A stretch of 64,000 nt of DNA from Candidatus Zhuqueibacterota bacterium (GCA_016783505.1 JADHWK010000004.1:1-64000), one strand, 5' to 3'; counted from the stretch's first letter, positions 8,965-18,138 are shown. Translations and numbers: made by a program. The notes: generated by a model not told the origin, from the sequence alone.

Positions 8965-9235
8965 TACACTTTTAAAAAATCTTTTGGACGAAAACCGCCT
9001 GCAAGGTCCCGAGCGGTTTACACGGGCAGCCCAACAATTCACTGAAACACCGCTTTCTCCGTCCTTTCGTTATTCATCTCTATTCTTGCGGTCCCCAACC
9101 TGAAGCTACCAAAAGTATCAAAAATGAAGTTCCTAGCCAATCCTGATATTGTTCCTCAATAGGAGTTGCTGCAAGGATAGGATACAGGTTTTTCCCCCGA
9201 TGTTTACAGCCAAAATCTTAATGCTGGGGACAAAA

Positions 9236-10111
9236 TCATCTTGCCAGCATGAAAAAGCGCATCAGATCCAGGAAGTCTTTACTGGTGTAGGAAACTCCCC
9301 AATCGCCAACCCGGTTGGCGCCAGGATACCAGGAGGCCCTGTAAGCTTGATGTTCGTTCTTAAACTGAATCTCGATGGTATATGGCGACTTATACTTTAA
9401 TGGTTTGAACTCACCCACCCTTCCCAGAGCTCTCTTCACCCCAGCCTTGATCTGCTCCCGGGCCTTCTGTGGATGCAGGCTCAGACAGGCCTCCCCAAAA
9501 CCCTCCTTCACGGCAATTGTTTCAATATCCCCAAAGATCGCTTTGGCCTGCTCACAAACGGCTTTATCCCCAGCGATGAAGATAACTGGCACATGGTAAT
9601 ATGCCGCAATGAGGCCATTCCAGCCCGCCTCAGGTAGTGATATACCGTTCACTTTTAGATCATAGATGGAACCGGACATGGTATGGTCCATGGTAGCGTC
9701 CTTTGTTCCGGCTTTAGCATGATATCCGACGAAGATAACCGCATCGAAGGTTTTGTCAATGCCCTCCATCATGCTGAAGGGACCGCCAGACCATTCACGG
9801 AGGAGCTTTGCATCTGGATTCAGTTCCTCAGGCATGAGATTTCTAGCACTTCCGTGGGAATCCCGGACTATAATTTCAGAAGCTCCGGCCTCCAAAGCGC
9901 CCTCAATGGCGGCATTGGCCTCTTTGGTCATTATAGTACGATAGTACTGATAGTCCGAGCCTGAAGAGCGAGTTTCATCCCGGTTGATGACGTCGGTTAT
10001 GCCTTCCATGTCCACTGAAATGAAAATCTTCAGCCCTTTTTTGGCTGGCAATGTTGTCACGCTAAGGATCAATAAACAAACCATTCCCCATAGAAAGATC
10101 TCTCGCGTCAT
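9236..10111 (-). CDS. M55 family (DppA-like) D-aminopeptidase, exported
   Basis: 291 residues. A signal peptide (MTREIFLWGMVCLLILSVTT) precedes KKGLKIFISVDMEGITDV, the SxDMEG motif that supplies metal ligands in M55 peptidases. VRDSHGSARNL and FVGYHAKAG give the other typical ligand motifs, and MDHTMSGSIYDLKVNG is the usual mid-domain signature. DppA of Bacillus hydrolyses D-amino-acid peptides. A periplasmic copy suggests turnover of peptidoglycan-derived or dietary D-peptides. Its own terminator lies downstream. The 183-base gap between its start and the mutM stop is AT-rich and probably holds its promoter. Confidence 0.88.
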   Translation of the reverse strand: MTREIFLWGMVCLLILSVTTLPAKKGLKIFISVDMEGITDVINRDETRSSGSDYQYYRTIMTKEANAAIEGALEAGASEIIVRDSHGSARNLMPEELNPDAKLLREWSGGPFSMMEGIDKTFDAVIFVGYHAKAGTKDATMDHTMSGSIYDLKVNGISLPEAGWNGLIAAYYHVPVIFIAGDKAVCEQAKAIFGDIETIAVKEGFGEACLSLHPQKAREQIKAGVKRALGRVGEFKPLKYKSPYTIEIQFKNEHQAYRASWYPGANRVGDWGVSYTSKDFLDLMRFFMLAR

Positions 10112-10293
10112 TTTCCCACTCCTTTCTTTAATAATTTGGTAAGTTTAATACATTTATTTATAAATAGGTTTAATGTCTCTCTTTCCCATATTCTTCAGGT
10201 ATTTTTATCAAAGTACATAATGAAGATAAAACTTAGTTCTATCCAAGTCAATCTTTGTTTTAGGAGAAAGTGCTGTTCCCACCCTTGAATACC

Positions 10294-11100
10294 CTATTGT
10301 TGACAATTACGACAAAAGCTGGTGATCTTTTTGTTGGGGCTGATCTGGGAAATCTTCCCCCCACAGACCGAACAGGGTAGTCCCCCCCTTCCATGAACAC
10401 GCAAAAAATCCCTCAATTCGACGTGAATGTCTTCCCCGATCCCATCGGCTATGGACTCCATTGCTTGTGACAGAACAGATTGAGTGGCCCCGAATAACTT
10501 CTCCAACTCCTCGAGCTTTAATCCCGAGCGTTGGCGGAAGGGCAGAATTCCCGCTTCAAAGAGAATTTCATCGGCGTAAGCGTTTCCGATTCCAGCCAGA
10601 AATTTCTGGTTAGTGAGCACATTTTTAATCATACCCCGGAACTTTCTGATTCGCTGACTGAATACCCCAAAGGTCAGGCTCGGGTCAACGGCTTCCGGCC
10701 CCAAGTCAGGAAACTGGGGTACGGTCGAAAAATCATCATTGCGGACCAAATAGACCCGCCCCATCTGCTGGGGGTCCAGATAGCGGAGTTCCATCCCGTC
10801 GTAAAAATAGATGCGAAAACAGGTTCGTTTCAGAACTTTGTCCTTGGAATTGGCCAATCTCAGTCGCCCCCCCAGCATCAGGTGCATGACCAGTTTTGTC
10901 CCGTAATCCAGATTAAAAATCAGAAATTTTCCCCTTCGATCAACCCGGTGGAATGAACTCCCAATCAATCGGGCTTTAACATCATCAATAAGACAATGTA
11001 GAACCATAGGCTGGAGAACATCAATGTTCTTAATTTGTTTACCTATGATCTTAAGGTTCAACACATTTTTCACCACTTCCAGATCGGGCAGTTCGGGCAT
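10294..11100 (-). CDS. mutM: Formamidopyrimidine-DNA glycosylase
   Basis: 268 residues. The N-terminus MPELPDLEVV exposes the catalytic Pro2 and Glu3 after Met removal. The C-terminal zinc finger has CSVCGG and CRNCQQ, a Cx2C-x16-Cx2C arrangement. The central AGIGNAYADEILFEAGI is the helix-two-turn-helix DNA-binding element, with the Asn used in DNA contact. The enzyme removes oxidised purines such as 8-oxoguanine and nicks the abasic site. A conserved ~20-base motif shared with other start sites lies directly before the ATG. It belongs to a cluster rich in DNA repair genes (EndoQ, DUF763). Confidence 0.95.
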   Translation of the reverse strand: MPELPDLEVVKNVLNLKIIGKQIKNIDVLQPMVLHCLIDDVKARLIGSSFHRVDRRGKFLIFNLDYGTKLVMHLMLGGRLRLANSKDKVLKRTCFRIYFYDGMELRYLDPQQMGRVYLVRNDDFSTVPQFPDLGPEAVDPSLTFGVFSQRIRKFRGMIKNVLTNQKFLAGIGNAYADEILFEAGILPFRQRSGLKLEELEKLFGATQSVLSQAMESIADGIGEDIHVELRDFLRVHGRGGLPCSVCGGKISQISPNKKITSFCRNCQQ

Positions 11101-11102
11101 CT

Positions 11103-11126
11103 AAACGTCTCGCAAATTCTAAAAAG
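11103..11126 (-). promoter_or_regulatory. Copy of the start-proximal motif, upstream of mutM
   Basis: In mutM orientation the sequence reads TTTTTAGAATTTGCGAGACG and ends three bases before the ATG. The same motif (consensus TTAGAAATTCCGAGACGTT) occurs upstream of the HAD gene (13508-13530), the SEC-C gene (24236-24259) and the XPB helicase gene (49670-49692). Reverse-oriented copies lie at 46121-46143 and, weaker, near 63433. Its nature is unknown. Confidence 0.5.
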
Positions 11127-11167
11127 TTATTTAAAATATTTTAGTGTTATTTAATTCCAATTCCAGA

Positions 11168-11282
11168 GTTTCTTAAATGTTGGAAGATTGGAAGGCTGGA
11201 AGGTTAGTTGTACCCATTCATTCATCCAATTATCCAATCATCCATTCTTCCAGTCTTCCATTTATCCATCATTCCAATTAGG
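11168..11282. repeat. TGGAA-rich inverted element, copy 1
   Basis: The left half is built of TTGGAAGNNTGGAAGG units and the right half of CCAATNATCCATTCTTCC units, so the two halves can fold on each other. It ends CCAATTAGGGAGTAG just before the 3' end of the DUF763 gene. A related copy at 24842-24966 ends CCAATTGGGGCGTAG before the next minus-strand gene, and a third lies at 63245-63400. Confidence 0.6.
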
Positions 11283-11301
11283 GAGTAGACACTAACATTC
11301 T

Positions 11302-12372
11302 TTAGATTCCGATTTCGTTTAGCCTTTTGAAGGCTTTCATCCTCTCGCCGTGACCGATTTTCGCCCGGGCGATGGCCTTTCTCAAGAATTCAATGGATCG
11401 GTCGTAACTTTCTCGGTCCACCGGATAGGGATGACCGTCCTTCCCCCCGTGGGCGAAGGAATAGCGAACCGGGTCCCGAAAGCTGGGCTTGGCCCCGTAG
11501 ACCAGTTCGGAGACCAAGCTTAGGGCCCGGACAGTCTTGGGGCCCACCCCCCTCATCCCCAGCAGGGTCTCGAAATCCTCCGGTTGGCGTTCATAGGTGC
11601 TGATGAAAATTTTTACCAGTCGCTGCGGGTTGATCTCCTTCAGCCAGACTTGGTGGTGATGGGGCAGTTGTAGGCTTCGAAGCTTTTTAATTTCCAGAAC
11701 TATGGATTCCGGTCTTTGTTGGGAAATCTGTGCAGTGATTTTTCTCGCTTCCCGGCTTTCTTCAGCTACCATATTTAACGGCTTACTCGTAGAGTCGCAA
11801 CAGACGGCGGCGTGGGGTTCGTTGACAAAATCAGTCACCTTTTCCCCCAGCCAATGGTACCTCCGGGCGGTACGGTTTTCCGGGTTCATCCCCTGCTGAA
11901 CCACACACCATTGACCCTTGGGTGTAAAAATGAATACATGGTGGTAGAGCTGATAGCCGTCCTGGAGGGCGGTGTTGTCCACCTTGGCCGACATCCGGGA
12001 TGCGTAGATCAATGGATTAGGATCCAGCGAAAGCGTTTCCCCGACCCGCTCGATTTCAACCGGGGTCTTTCTCGAGGTGCCCCCCTTCCCCCCGGCGACA
12101 AAAAGACCCAAATCCTTTTCTATCCCCTTAATCCCCTCTTTCAGCGCCCCGCAGACGGTGGTGGTAACCCCGCTGGAGTGCCAATCGAACCCCAGCACGC
12201 AGCCGAAAGACTGGAACCAGAAGGGATCAGACAACTTTTCGAGCAATGCCACCGACCCCTGCTCCTCCACGATGATGACGGCGATCTCCCTGGCCAGCTT
12301 TACCATCCGCTGGAAGAGCCACCGAGGGGCTTTGCCGTAATGAAGGGGCAGGTTGGCGATTCCGGTACGCAA
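11302..12372 (-). CDS. DUF763 domain protein
   Basis: 356 residues, starting at a TTG that gives MRTGIANLPLHYGKAPRW, the characteristic DUF763 opening. SGVTTTVCGALKEGI and FVAGGKGGTSRKTP are further family-type motifs. Near residues 268-290, LLGMRGVGPKTVRALSLV is a helix-hairpin-helix of the kind that binds DNA non-specifically. The family is common in archaea and thermophiles and has no established biochemical function. The HhH and the neighbouring mutM and EndoQ genes suggest a role in DNA metabolism. No good Shine-Dalgarno is visible before the TTG. Confidence 0.85.
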   Translation of the reverse strand: MRTGIANLPLHYGKAPRWLFQRMVKLAREIAVIIVEEQGSVALLEKLSDPFWFQSFGCVLGFDWHSSGVTTTVCGALKEGIKGIEKDLGLFVAGGKGGTSRKTPVEIERVGETLSLDPNPLIYASRMSAKVDNTALQDGYQLYHHVFIFTPKGQWCVVQQGMNPENRTARRYHWLGEKVTDFVNEPHAAVCCDSTSKPLNMVAEESREARKITAQISQQRPESIVLEIKKLRSLQLPHHHQVWLKEINPQRLVKIFISTYERQPEDFETLLGMRGVGPKTVRALSLVSELVYGAKPSFRDPVRYSFAHGGKDGHPYPVDRESYDRSIEFLRKAIARAKIGHGERMKAFKRLNEIGI

Positions 12373-12460
12373 TTGAAAATCCCGTTTGATTCTAATAAAA
12401 AAGTTGGCAACTTTTTGGCCAGTTACGGCGTCTAATAGCTAAAAGAAGGACATAAAGAAA

Positions 12461-12661
12461 ATGGAAAAATTATCCCAATCGGTTGAGATCTTAAAGCAAC
12501 GCAATGTTGAATACGACCTCCTTCCGGAATTGAAAGCCCTCCATATTAAAACCGATCTACCCTCTGACCTCCGTAAATATGGGTTTAGAATTTGTAAAGG
12601 GCTCAACGGGACAAAGTTCCTGGTATATCTCAAGGGAACCTATATTGGGTTCATAAAGTAG
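12461..12661 (+). CDS. Small hypothetical protein, 66 residues
   Basis: The ATG has AAGGAC about ten bases upstream. The product (MEKLSQSVEILKQRNVEYDL to the C-terminus GTKFLVYLKGTYIGFIK) has a helical N-terminal half and a beta-like C-terminal half, and reads as a real small domain. It diverges from the DUF763 gene, whose start is 88 bases away. The opposite-strand frame here is low-complexity and is taken as a shadow. No family is recognised. Confidence 0.5.
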   Translation: MEKLSQSVEILKQRNVEYDLLPELKALHIKTDLPSDLRKYGFRICKGLNGTKFLVYLKGTYIGFIK

Positions 12662-12755
12662 GCGGCTAAGAAACCGCTCATCCCGGTCCGAGGCGTAAAT
12701 ATAAACTATAGTTCGGATTTACTAGATCTACATAGCATAGATTTAAATTTTCATT

Positions 12756-12792
12756 TTGCACCCCGTTAGATACAATGTTATCTCACGGGGTA
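12756..12792. repeat. CCCCGTTAGATA hairpin at the 3' end of the HAD gene
   Basis: CCCCGTTAGATA pairs with TATCTCACGGGG across a short loop and overlaps the stop codon of the HAD gene. There is no T-run, so it is more likely an mRNA-end hairpin or repeat than an intrinsic terminator. The same arm, GCACC...CCCCGTTAGAT, recurs in the longer inverted repeat at 58467-58551. Confidence 0.55.
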
Positions 12793-13490
12793 AATTTTGC
12801 ATTTGCCCTTAACTCTGCCTCTTCTCCCCCCCCATCCCATAAGGAATGAAGAAGAATCTCCGTAATCCCCCCCATATTATCAACTACTTCATTGGCCTCC
12901 TGCAGGGCATCCCTTCCAAAAGATGTGGTTATTGCAATGCATTTGATCCCCGCCGCCCTGACCGACCGAATTCCATTTACCGAATCCTCAACGGCAATGC
13001 ACTCTTCGGGTTTTAACCCTAATCCTTTAACCGTCTTTAGATACGGCTCTGGATGGGGTTTAGAATGGGTAATATCGCTTCCGGTAACGATGATTCGAAA
13101 TACATCCAGAAGGTAAAATTTTTTCAAAATAAAATCCACCACTTCCCGCTCGCTAGAACTGGTTAAGGCAAGCCGATAACGCCCCTGAAACCGGCCAATA
13201 AAATCCAGGGCATCAGGGAATAAACGCAATTCTCTGGCAAAGCTATCTATCAGTCTTTGCTTTTTTTGGGTTAAATATTCCTGAAAATCTTCCTTAAAGC
13301 CATGTTCCCGAACGGAATAATCGTAGAGCTTCTTTTCGCCGATCCCCTTGAACGAGGCCCATTCCGCATCTGTAAACCAGATGCCATACCGGGCGAACTG
13401 CTCCTCTTCCACCCGCCTGTAGAGGGGTTCGGAATCCACGATAACCCCGTCCAGATCCAGGATAATAGCTTGTAAAACCGGAATATCCAT
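12783..13490 (-). CDS. HAD-superfamily hydrolase, beta-phosphoglucomutase-like
   Basis: 235 residues. ILDLDGVIVDSE holds the nucleophile Asp12 and acid/base Asp14 of the HAD DxDGV motif. TSSSEREVV (about 110) is motif II, HSKPHPEPYL is motif III with its Lys, and AVEDSVNGIRS is motif IV. The small helical cap between motifs I and II makes it subfamily IA, similar to sugar-phosphate phosphatases and beta-phosphoglucomutases. The exact substrate is not predictable. The start-proximal motif lies 18 bases before the ATG. Confidence 0.85.
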   Translation of the reverse strand: MDIPVLQAIILDLDGVIVDSEPLYRRVEEEQFARYGIWFTDAEWASFKGIGEKKLYDYSVREHGFKEDFQEYLTQKKQRLIDSFARELRLFPDALDFIGRFQGRYRLALTSSSEREVVDFILKKFYLLDVFRIIVTGSDITHSKPHPEPYLKTVKGLGLKPEECIAVEDSVNGIRSVRAAGIKCIAITTSFGRDALQEANEVVDNMGGITEILLHSLWDGGGEEAELRANAKFTP

Positions 13491-13586
13491 ATATCAGGAT
13501 TTACTTCAATGTCTCGGAATTTCTATAAATGATATATTCTAATATAATTTTGGAACGACATTAACAAGCCACCCTACGGTTAGGCT

Positions 13587-14750
13587 TCAACGCCCAGCAT
13601 ATTCATCCCCCACCGACCCATCTATGCGTATCATCTTTAGCTGGTAGCCTTCCGAAGAAACCGTGATCAAACAGAAGTGGTGGACAGACTCGGCATAGGC
13701 GGTCCATTCCTTGGGGTTAATCTCATACAAAGGAGCCCCACCCCCCCCGGTTACCACGTAGATCACCCTATTTATGGACCGGGTTCGCTCATAGATATGA
13801 TCGTGACCACAGAATACCAGGTCCACCCCATACTCCTCAAATAAGGGACACCAGGTTTTTTGAATCCCCATCTCCGGGCCATGGGGGCCACATGAATAAG
13901 GGGGGCGATGCAGAAACACAAAAATATGTGTTGAAACTTCTCTGACTTTCTCTAAATCTTGCCTCAGCCATTGGGTTTGCTTACTGCCTTCTTTGAATTC
14001 GATTTCTGAATTCAAGCTGATAAAATGAATCCCACCATAGTCAAAGGAATAGTATTTTTCATTCCCTTCCAAGGAATTGGTGGGAAGATAAAAATGGTCG
14101 TAATAAAGAGAACTCTCCCGGGGATATTCGTGGTTTCCCACCGCATAATAGATAGGGATGTTAGCCCCAAAATGGGTCTTCGGTCCTACGATCTCGAAAT
14201 ATTTATGCCAATCGGAGGACTTTCGTCCGTCGGCAACTAAGTCCCCTACATGAAAAGCGAAGCAGGGGCGGAACCGCAGAATTTGTTCCAGAATTCTCTC
14301 GTGTACAGCATAATTAGTGCGTGTATCCCCATAGACAGCAAAGGTAAAGGTGGACCCAAGAGGAACCGCGGTCCAGAATGAGGCCAATGGCGATTGCTCC
14401 GTTTGGGCTTCCACCGAGTAATAATATTTTCGGGATGGTTCCAGATCATCAATTTCAACACTATGGCGAAAAGCGGGGTTCCCATCTTCATAAACCAATT
14501 CACAATCCGGGGTAGGGCCGTAATGAACGACGGACGGGATAGCCTGGGGGGTTTCCCAACTGATAACGATGCTGGTCTCGGTAACCTGGGATAGGTAAGG
14601 TTCCTTCAAGAACCCCCCTTCTACCTGCCAGGATGGCCCGGAATTAGAGAGGTGGGATTGAGCCGAAGCCCTCGGTGCCCAGAATCCTATCAATACGGCC
14701 ACGCTGAGGATCCACTGCCATCTGATCAACCTAAAGTTTTCGGTTTTCAT
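13587..14750 (-). CDS. Exported metallophosphoesterase, purple-acid-phosphatase type
   Basis: 387 residues. A signal peptide ends near ASAQS (residue 32). A fibronectin-III-like N-terminal domain has YLSQVTETSIVISWET and YYYSVEAQ, as in purple acid phosphatases. The catalytic domain shows YGDTRTNY (141-142 GD), HVGDLVADG (169-170), VGNHEYPRES (205-208), FLHRPPYS and CGHDHIYERT, the full set of metal-ligand motifs. The Tyr after the third ligand motif, usual for the red iron centre, cannot be placed with confidence. It probably releases phosphate from extracellular organic phosphates. It appears to be a single-gene unit. Confidence 0.88.
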   Translation of the reverse strand: MKTENFRLIRWQWILSVAVLIGFWAPRASAQSHLSNSGPSWQVEGGFLKEPYLSQVTETSIVISWETPQAIPSVVHYGPTPDCELVYEDGNPAFRHSVEIDDLEPSRKYYYSVEAQTEQSPLASFWTAVPLGSTFTFAVYGDTRTNYAVHERILEQILRFRPCFAFHVGDLVADGRKSSDWHKYFEIVGPKTHFGANIPIYYAVGNHEYPRESSLYYDHFYLPTNSLEGNEKYYSFDYGGIHFISLNSEIEFKEGSKQTQWLRQDLEKVREVSTHIFVFLHRPPYSCGPHGPEMGIQKTWCPLFEEYGVDLVFCGHDHIYERTRSINRVIYVVTGGGGAPLYEINPKEWTAYAESVHHFCLITVSSEGYQLKMIRIDGSVGDEYAGR

Positions 14751-14808
14751 TGATACTCCTAAATACGTAGAATTCAGGAAGAATATATAAATTTAGACAA
14801 GGGTAACA

Positions 14809-14900
14809 AACCGTTGAAACGGTTATAAATGACGTTCTGGGTTTCGATTATCCCCCAGTTAAAACTGGGGGAAAATATTAATCAGTCGGGCGCCTGACCG
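14809..14900. repeat. Cluster of three palindromes
   Basis: AACCGTTGAAACGGTT (14809-14824), CCCCCAGTTAAAACTGGGGG (14852-14871) and the REP-like CAGTCGGGCGCCTGACCG (14883-14900) follow one another in the gap between the phosphatase start and the glycosyltransferase stop. None has a T-run. Confidence 0.75.
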
Positions 14901-14940
14901 ATAACGGACCACGGACATTACCTGAATATGCACGCTCGCT

Positions 14941-16146
14941 CTAATTCTTCCGGGCGACGGCCTGCTTAAGTATTTCTTCAAGCTTTTCTACCCCTTTTTG
15001 CCATGAAAATTTCTCCTCTATTAGCTTTCGCCCATTAACCGAAAGTTTTCGGTTCATTCCATCATCCGTCAGAACCTGGACCACTCCTTCGGCGAACCCC
15101 TCGGGCTGGTCGGCTATTAAAAGGTGTTCCCTGTCCCTCCCGCCGATGCCTTCGGCTCCCAGGGAGGTAGAGACCAACGGCACCCCGCAGGCCATGGCCT
15201 CCAGAGCCTTTCCGCGGAACCCTCCGCCAAGCCTAACGGGAACTACCGAAACCTTAGCTCGGTCAAAATAGGGCTTAACATCGGGCACATAACCAGTCAC
15301 CACCACCGAACCCTCCTGGGCCAGACCCAAGATTTCCGATGGTGGGCCCTGACCGACGGCATAAAACACCGCATCGGGAACCTTAATCTTAATTAAAGGG
15401 AAAATTTCTGCACAAAAATAGAGGACGGCGTCCACGTTGGGTTCATGGCGGAAATTACCTAAAAAAACAATTACGTTTCCTTCTGGGTTCCGGGCATAGG
15501 GATGGAAATGTTCCACATCCACCCCGTGGGGCACCACTTCAACGTTCAAATCGGGATTGAAACCAAGCAATTCCTCCTTTCCCTCCTGAGTCAAGGTCAA
15601 AATCAGGTCCGCCGATTCATACATCCTGAACTCATAATCCTTCAATTTGACATAATAGAGGTAGGCCTCGATCCCCTCCCGGGAAAACCCTTCAGCCTTC
15701 CAGACCTTGTACCGGGCGGTGGTGTAGCACTCGTGGACGGACATCACTTTTACGGTTTCGACGGGAATGCCTTTGTTCCGGTATAGGTATTGGCCCATCA
15801 CCGTGTATTCGGAGATAATACAATCATAGTTTTCCTCCCGGGCCATTTCGGCAACCTTATCCCGATAGGCCTTCGAGTAGGTGGTCAGCATATAGTTGGG
15901 CGTTTTGAAAAAGAGGAAATCAACTATATTCCTCATCGCCCCCCGTCTTTTGGGAAAGGGTAAAAGCTCAATCCGCTGGCAATACCTTTCCACAGTGGGC
16001 AAGAATTCCCGCTGCTCCTCTCCGATAAAGGAGAGTAGATGAACCTCATGATTTTGAGAAAGGTATTTCATCCGGTTGTAGATGATGATCGGTCCCCCAA
16101 CCACCCGGGCGTGGGGAAATTCCTTAGGTAGAAACAGAATCTTCAT
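14941..16146 (-). CDS. Glycosyltransferase (GT4/GT1-like, GT-B fold)
   Basis: 401 residues from the ATG at 16146, chosen because GGAGGG lies nine bases upstream; a longer frame exists but lacks a site. N-terminal MKILFLPKEFPHARVVGGP is the acceptor-side Rossmann domain with a glycine loop. C-terminal VVPHGVDVEHFHPY, VIVFLGNFRHEPNVDA and the GFRGKALEAMACGVPLVS stretch (the E-x7-E-type donor-binding region) are typical of GT4 enzymes. It probably adds a sugar to a surface glycan or lipid carrier. It lies 3' of a second glycosyltransferase in the same orientation, separated by a repeat-rich spacer. Confidence 0.88.
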   Translation of the reverse strand: MKILFLPKEFPHARVVGGPIIIYNRMKYLSQNHEVHLLSFIGEEQREFLPTVERYCQRIELLPFPKRRGAMRNIVDFLFFKTPNYMLTTYSKAYRDKVAEMAREENYDCIISEYTVMGQYLYRNKGIPVETVKVMSVHECYTTARYKVWKAEGFSREGIEAYLYYVKLKDYEFRMYESADLILTLTQEGKEELLGFNPDLNVEVVPHGVDVEHFHPYARNPEGNVIVFLGNFRHEPNVDAVLYFCAEIFPLIKIKVPDAVFYAVGQGPPSEILGLAQEGSVVVTGYVPDVKPYFDRAKVSVVPVRLGGGFRGKALEAMACGVPLVSTSLGAEGIGGRDREHLLIADQPEGFAEGVVQVLTDDGMNRKLSVNGRKLIEEKFSWQKGVEKLEEILKQAVARKN

Positions 16147-16152
16147 TTTTTC

Positions 16153-16410
16153 TTTCCCTCCAACGTTCGTCGAGGATGTTGTCATCCTCGACACCCCAGA
16201 ATTCCGGAAATTCCGGTGAATATTGAGTACGCCCGCCTGGGGCGAATTTGGAGTGCGGTAAGCGTCTTACCGCATAAAACGACATGGTCGCTTTACTCCA
16301 AAGTTTCAGAATGGAATCCCGATTTATCGGGATGAAATGAAGAACCTCCCCTCCCACGCTCGTCAAAGATGTTGCCCTACGGAAGGGTTATCCTCGATAC
16401 CCCAGAAGCG
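16153..16410. repeat. Direct and inverted repeats between two glycosyltransferase genes
   Basis: A unit beginning CTCC and running through ACGYTCGTC...GATGTTG...ATCCTCGAYACCCCAGAA occurs twice (about 16156-16201 and 16352-16406). Between them lies an inverted repeat, TTTGGAGT (16247-16254) with ACTCCAAA (16295-16302), enclosing GCGGTAAGCGTCTTACCGC. A further ATCCCGATTTATCGGGAT hairpin lies at about 16316-16333. Confidence 0.65.
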
Positions 16411-16413
16411 AGT

Positions 16414-17628
16414 TCATAAGATTTTGGTTTCTAAATATTTCTTTAAGTCAACATCCGCCCGAAGAAGGGGGATTAACCGTTCAAAACGCTCCTTAAAGTC
16501 GAAAAATTTCCTAATGTCCTTTTTGAACCCCCGGAAAATTAACAGGATATTCCGCACACTAAAGAAGGCCTTCTTAAAGTTGAGCCTTGAAAGATATCTA
16601 AGCATGAGAAGTTTGTTGGTAAGGACAATACGCGGTCTTAGGGTCCAGTCCAGAAAATAACCAGGGTAAGGTTTCAATTCCTTAACCGTTACCGGATGTA
16701 TAACCTGTAATCTTTTTTGTGTTCGGAGCTTGGCCCTGGCGTATAAGAATCGCTTGACGTCCTCCCCCATTTTGATCCAATCCTCCTGTTTCGCCGGGGG
16801 CGGAAGATGCCTGATGGCAAGCTCATTATCCAGAACGAACCGGAACCCCGCCCCCTTCACGTTGATTAGATAGTCAATGTCCTCACCCCGGGTGATCCAG
16901 GGATCAAAGGGGATGCCGGATTCCATAAGCTTTCTGGAGACCACCATATTCCCTCCAAAAACGAGGGGGGTATCCTTAATCCTGGGCCCTTTCCCTATGA
17001 GCTGTGCGAAGGCTTCATTCATCTTTTTCTGATTGTCCCAGAACGGTCTTTTCCACCACACGCTTTTTCCCTGGAATAAATAACCGCCGTAGGGTTGAAC
17101 GTAATAACCCGCCTTGGCCTCAAATTTACCCTCGTCGAAGAACTTCACCGCCTTTTTTAAAAAATTCTTATCCTCAACCACCTCATCATCATCCACCAGA
17201 ACGGCGAAATCGGCTCCCAACACCAAGGGCAGGATGAGGCACAGGTTCCGGACCTGGGAATAGCCTCTTAGATTGATCAGCCCCTCGATATCTTCAATTT
17301 TCGACTTAAGGTTATCAACTATTCTTTTTAAATCGGGGGGCAGAAAGAGAAGGAGGGGATAGTCCCGCTTGGTTTTTGAAATGATAGCGCCCAACTTCCG
17401 GGATATGGAAACGTCTAAGGCATCGTTCACCGGAACGCCGATGACGATCACAAAAAATTCTTCCTTTCCAGATCGCTCCCATAGCACATTCAGGCTCTCC
17501 AGGCATCTCTTGAGGGTACCGTCCTCATCCATCGGGGTGGGGTGATCGAAGATCATGTCACCCGGCTTACTGATTCCCCCTTCCCATCCCCAGTAGGAGG
17601 GAATGACGATTGCAATTTTAGGGTTCAT
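16414..17628 (-). CDS. Glycosyltransferase, GT2-like (GT-A fold)
   Basis: 404 residues. KIAIVIPSYWGWEGG is the nucleotide-binding start, and ADFAVLVDDDEVVED (about 138-152) is the DxD-type metal site. FGGNMVVSRKLMESGIPFDPWITRGEDIDY is the acceptor region with the conserved ED pair of GT2-like enzymes. About 80 basic residues at the C-terminus could contact membrane or a partner. The spacing of the DDD motif from the N-terminus is longer than in simple GT2 enzymes, so the exact family is unsure. It is probably involved in surface polysaccharide synthesis with the neighbouring GT4 gene. Confidence 0.8.
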   Translation of the reverse strand: MNPKIAIVIPSYWGWEGGISKPGDMIFDHPTPMDEDGTLKRCLESLNVLWERSGKEEFFVIVIGVPVNDALDVSISRKLGAIISKTKRDYPLLLFLPPDLKRIVDNLKSKIEDIEGLINLRGYSQVRNLCLILPLVLGADFAVLVDDDEVVEDKNFLKKAVKFFDEGKFEAKAGYYVQPYGGYLFQGKSVWWKRPFWDNQKKMNEAFAQLIGKGPRIKDTPLVFGGNMVVSRKLMESGIPFDPWITRGEDIDYLINVKGAGFRFVLDNELAIRHLPPPAKQEDWIKMGEDVKRFLYARAKLRTQKRLQVIHPVTVKELKPYPGYFLDWTLRPRIVLTNKLLMLRYLSRLNFKKAFFSVRNILLIFRGFKKDIRKFFDFKERFERLIPLLRADVDLKKYLETKIL

Positions 17629-17676
17629 TTATCTCTTATGGAGTAAACCACCACTACCGATGGCTGTAGCTTTTGT

Positions 17677-17760
17677 GAGATTCTTCATCCCGATAAATCG
17701 GGATTCAGAATGACAAAACCAGGGATTGATACTGTCATTCTGAGCGAAGCGAAGAATCTC
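17677..17760. repeat. Inverted TGTCATTCTGAGCGAAG-type repeat
   Basis: GAGATTCTTC (17677-17686) through CAGAATGACA (17706-17715) is followed in inverse order by TGTCATTCTG (17733-17742) through GAAGAATCTC (17751-17760). This sequence class is widespread between genes in several bacterial phyla. A CCCGATAAATCGGG palindrome is inserted in the left arm. Confidence 0.75.
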
Positions 17761-17826
17761 AATATTCCAAATGGCATGGCCAACCGTATATAACCACCGT
17801 CAAAGACGGAGGATTTCTAAGAACAA

Positions 17827-18138
17827 TTAAAACCACCGAATCCGGAAATCTGAAAATTTCCCCTTCCACTCTTCCCACTCCACTTTCACTTCCCAAACCC
17901 GAGCTGCCGGGGGGCCGACTTTTAACTGCTGAATTAACTTTTCAATGTCCTCCTTTTCCCCCTCGGCCAGTGCTTCCACGCAACCGCCCCTTAAATTTCT
18001 GACCCAGCCGGTTAATCCAAGGGAATTGGCGTTGGATTTGGTGAAATCCCGAAAGAACACCCCCTGCACCCGGCCGCTGACCAAAATGTGGGCCCTGGAT
18101 TTTATTTTGCTTATCCCCAAAGACAAAAGGGACGTCAC
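17827..18138 (-). CDS. acyP: Acylphosphatase
   Basis: 103 residues. SGRVQGVFFRDFTKSNANSL holds the catalytic Arg (Arg30), and GLTGWVRNLRGG holds the catalytic Asn (Asn48), the two residues that define the family. It hydrolyses acyl phosphates such as carbamoyl phosphate or 1,3-bisphosphoglycerate. The GTG start gives about 12 extra N-terminal residues compared with the ~90-residue norm, so a downstream TTG may be the true start. carAB, which makes carbamoyl phosphate, lies about 0.5 kb upstream, but an RHH gene intervenes. Confidence 0.9.
   Translation of the reverse strand: MTSLLSLGISKIKSRAHILVSGRVQGVFFRDFTKSNANSLGLTGWVRNLRGGCVEALAEGEKEDIEKLIQQLKVGPPAARVWEVKVEWEEWKGKFSDFRIRWF

Noticed and set aside
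12439-12633. Minus-strand frame opposite the 66-residue small gene
   Set aside because: Ser/Arg-rich composition and no ribosome site; it looks like the shadow of the plus-strand frame.
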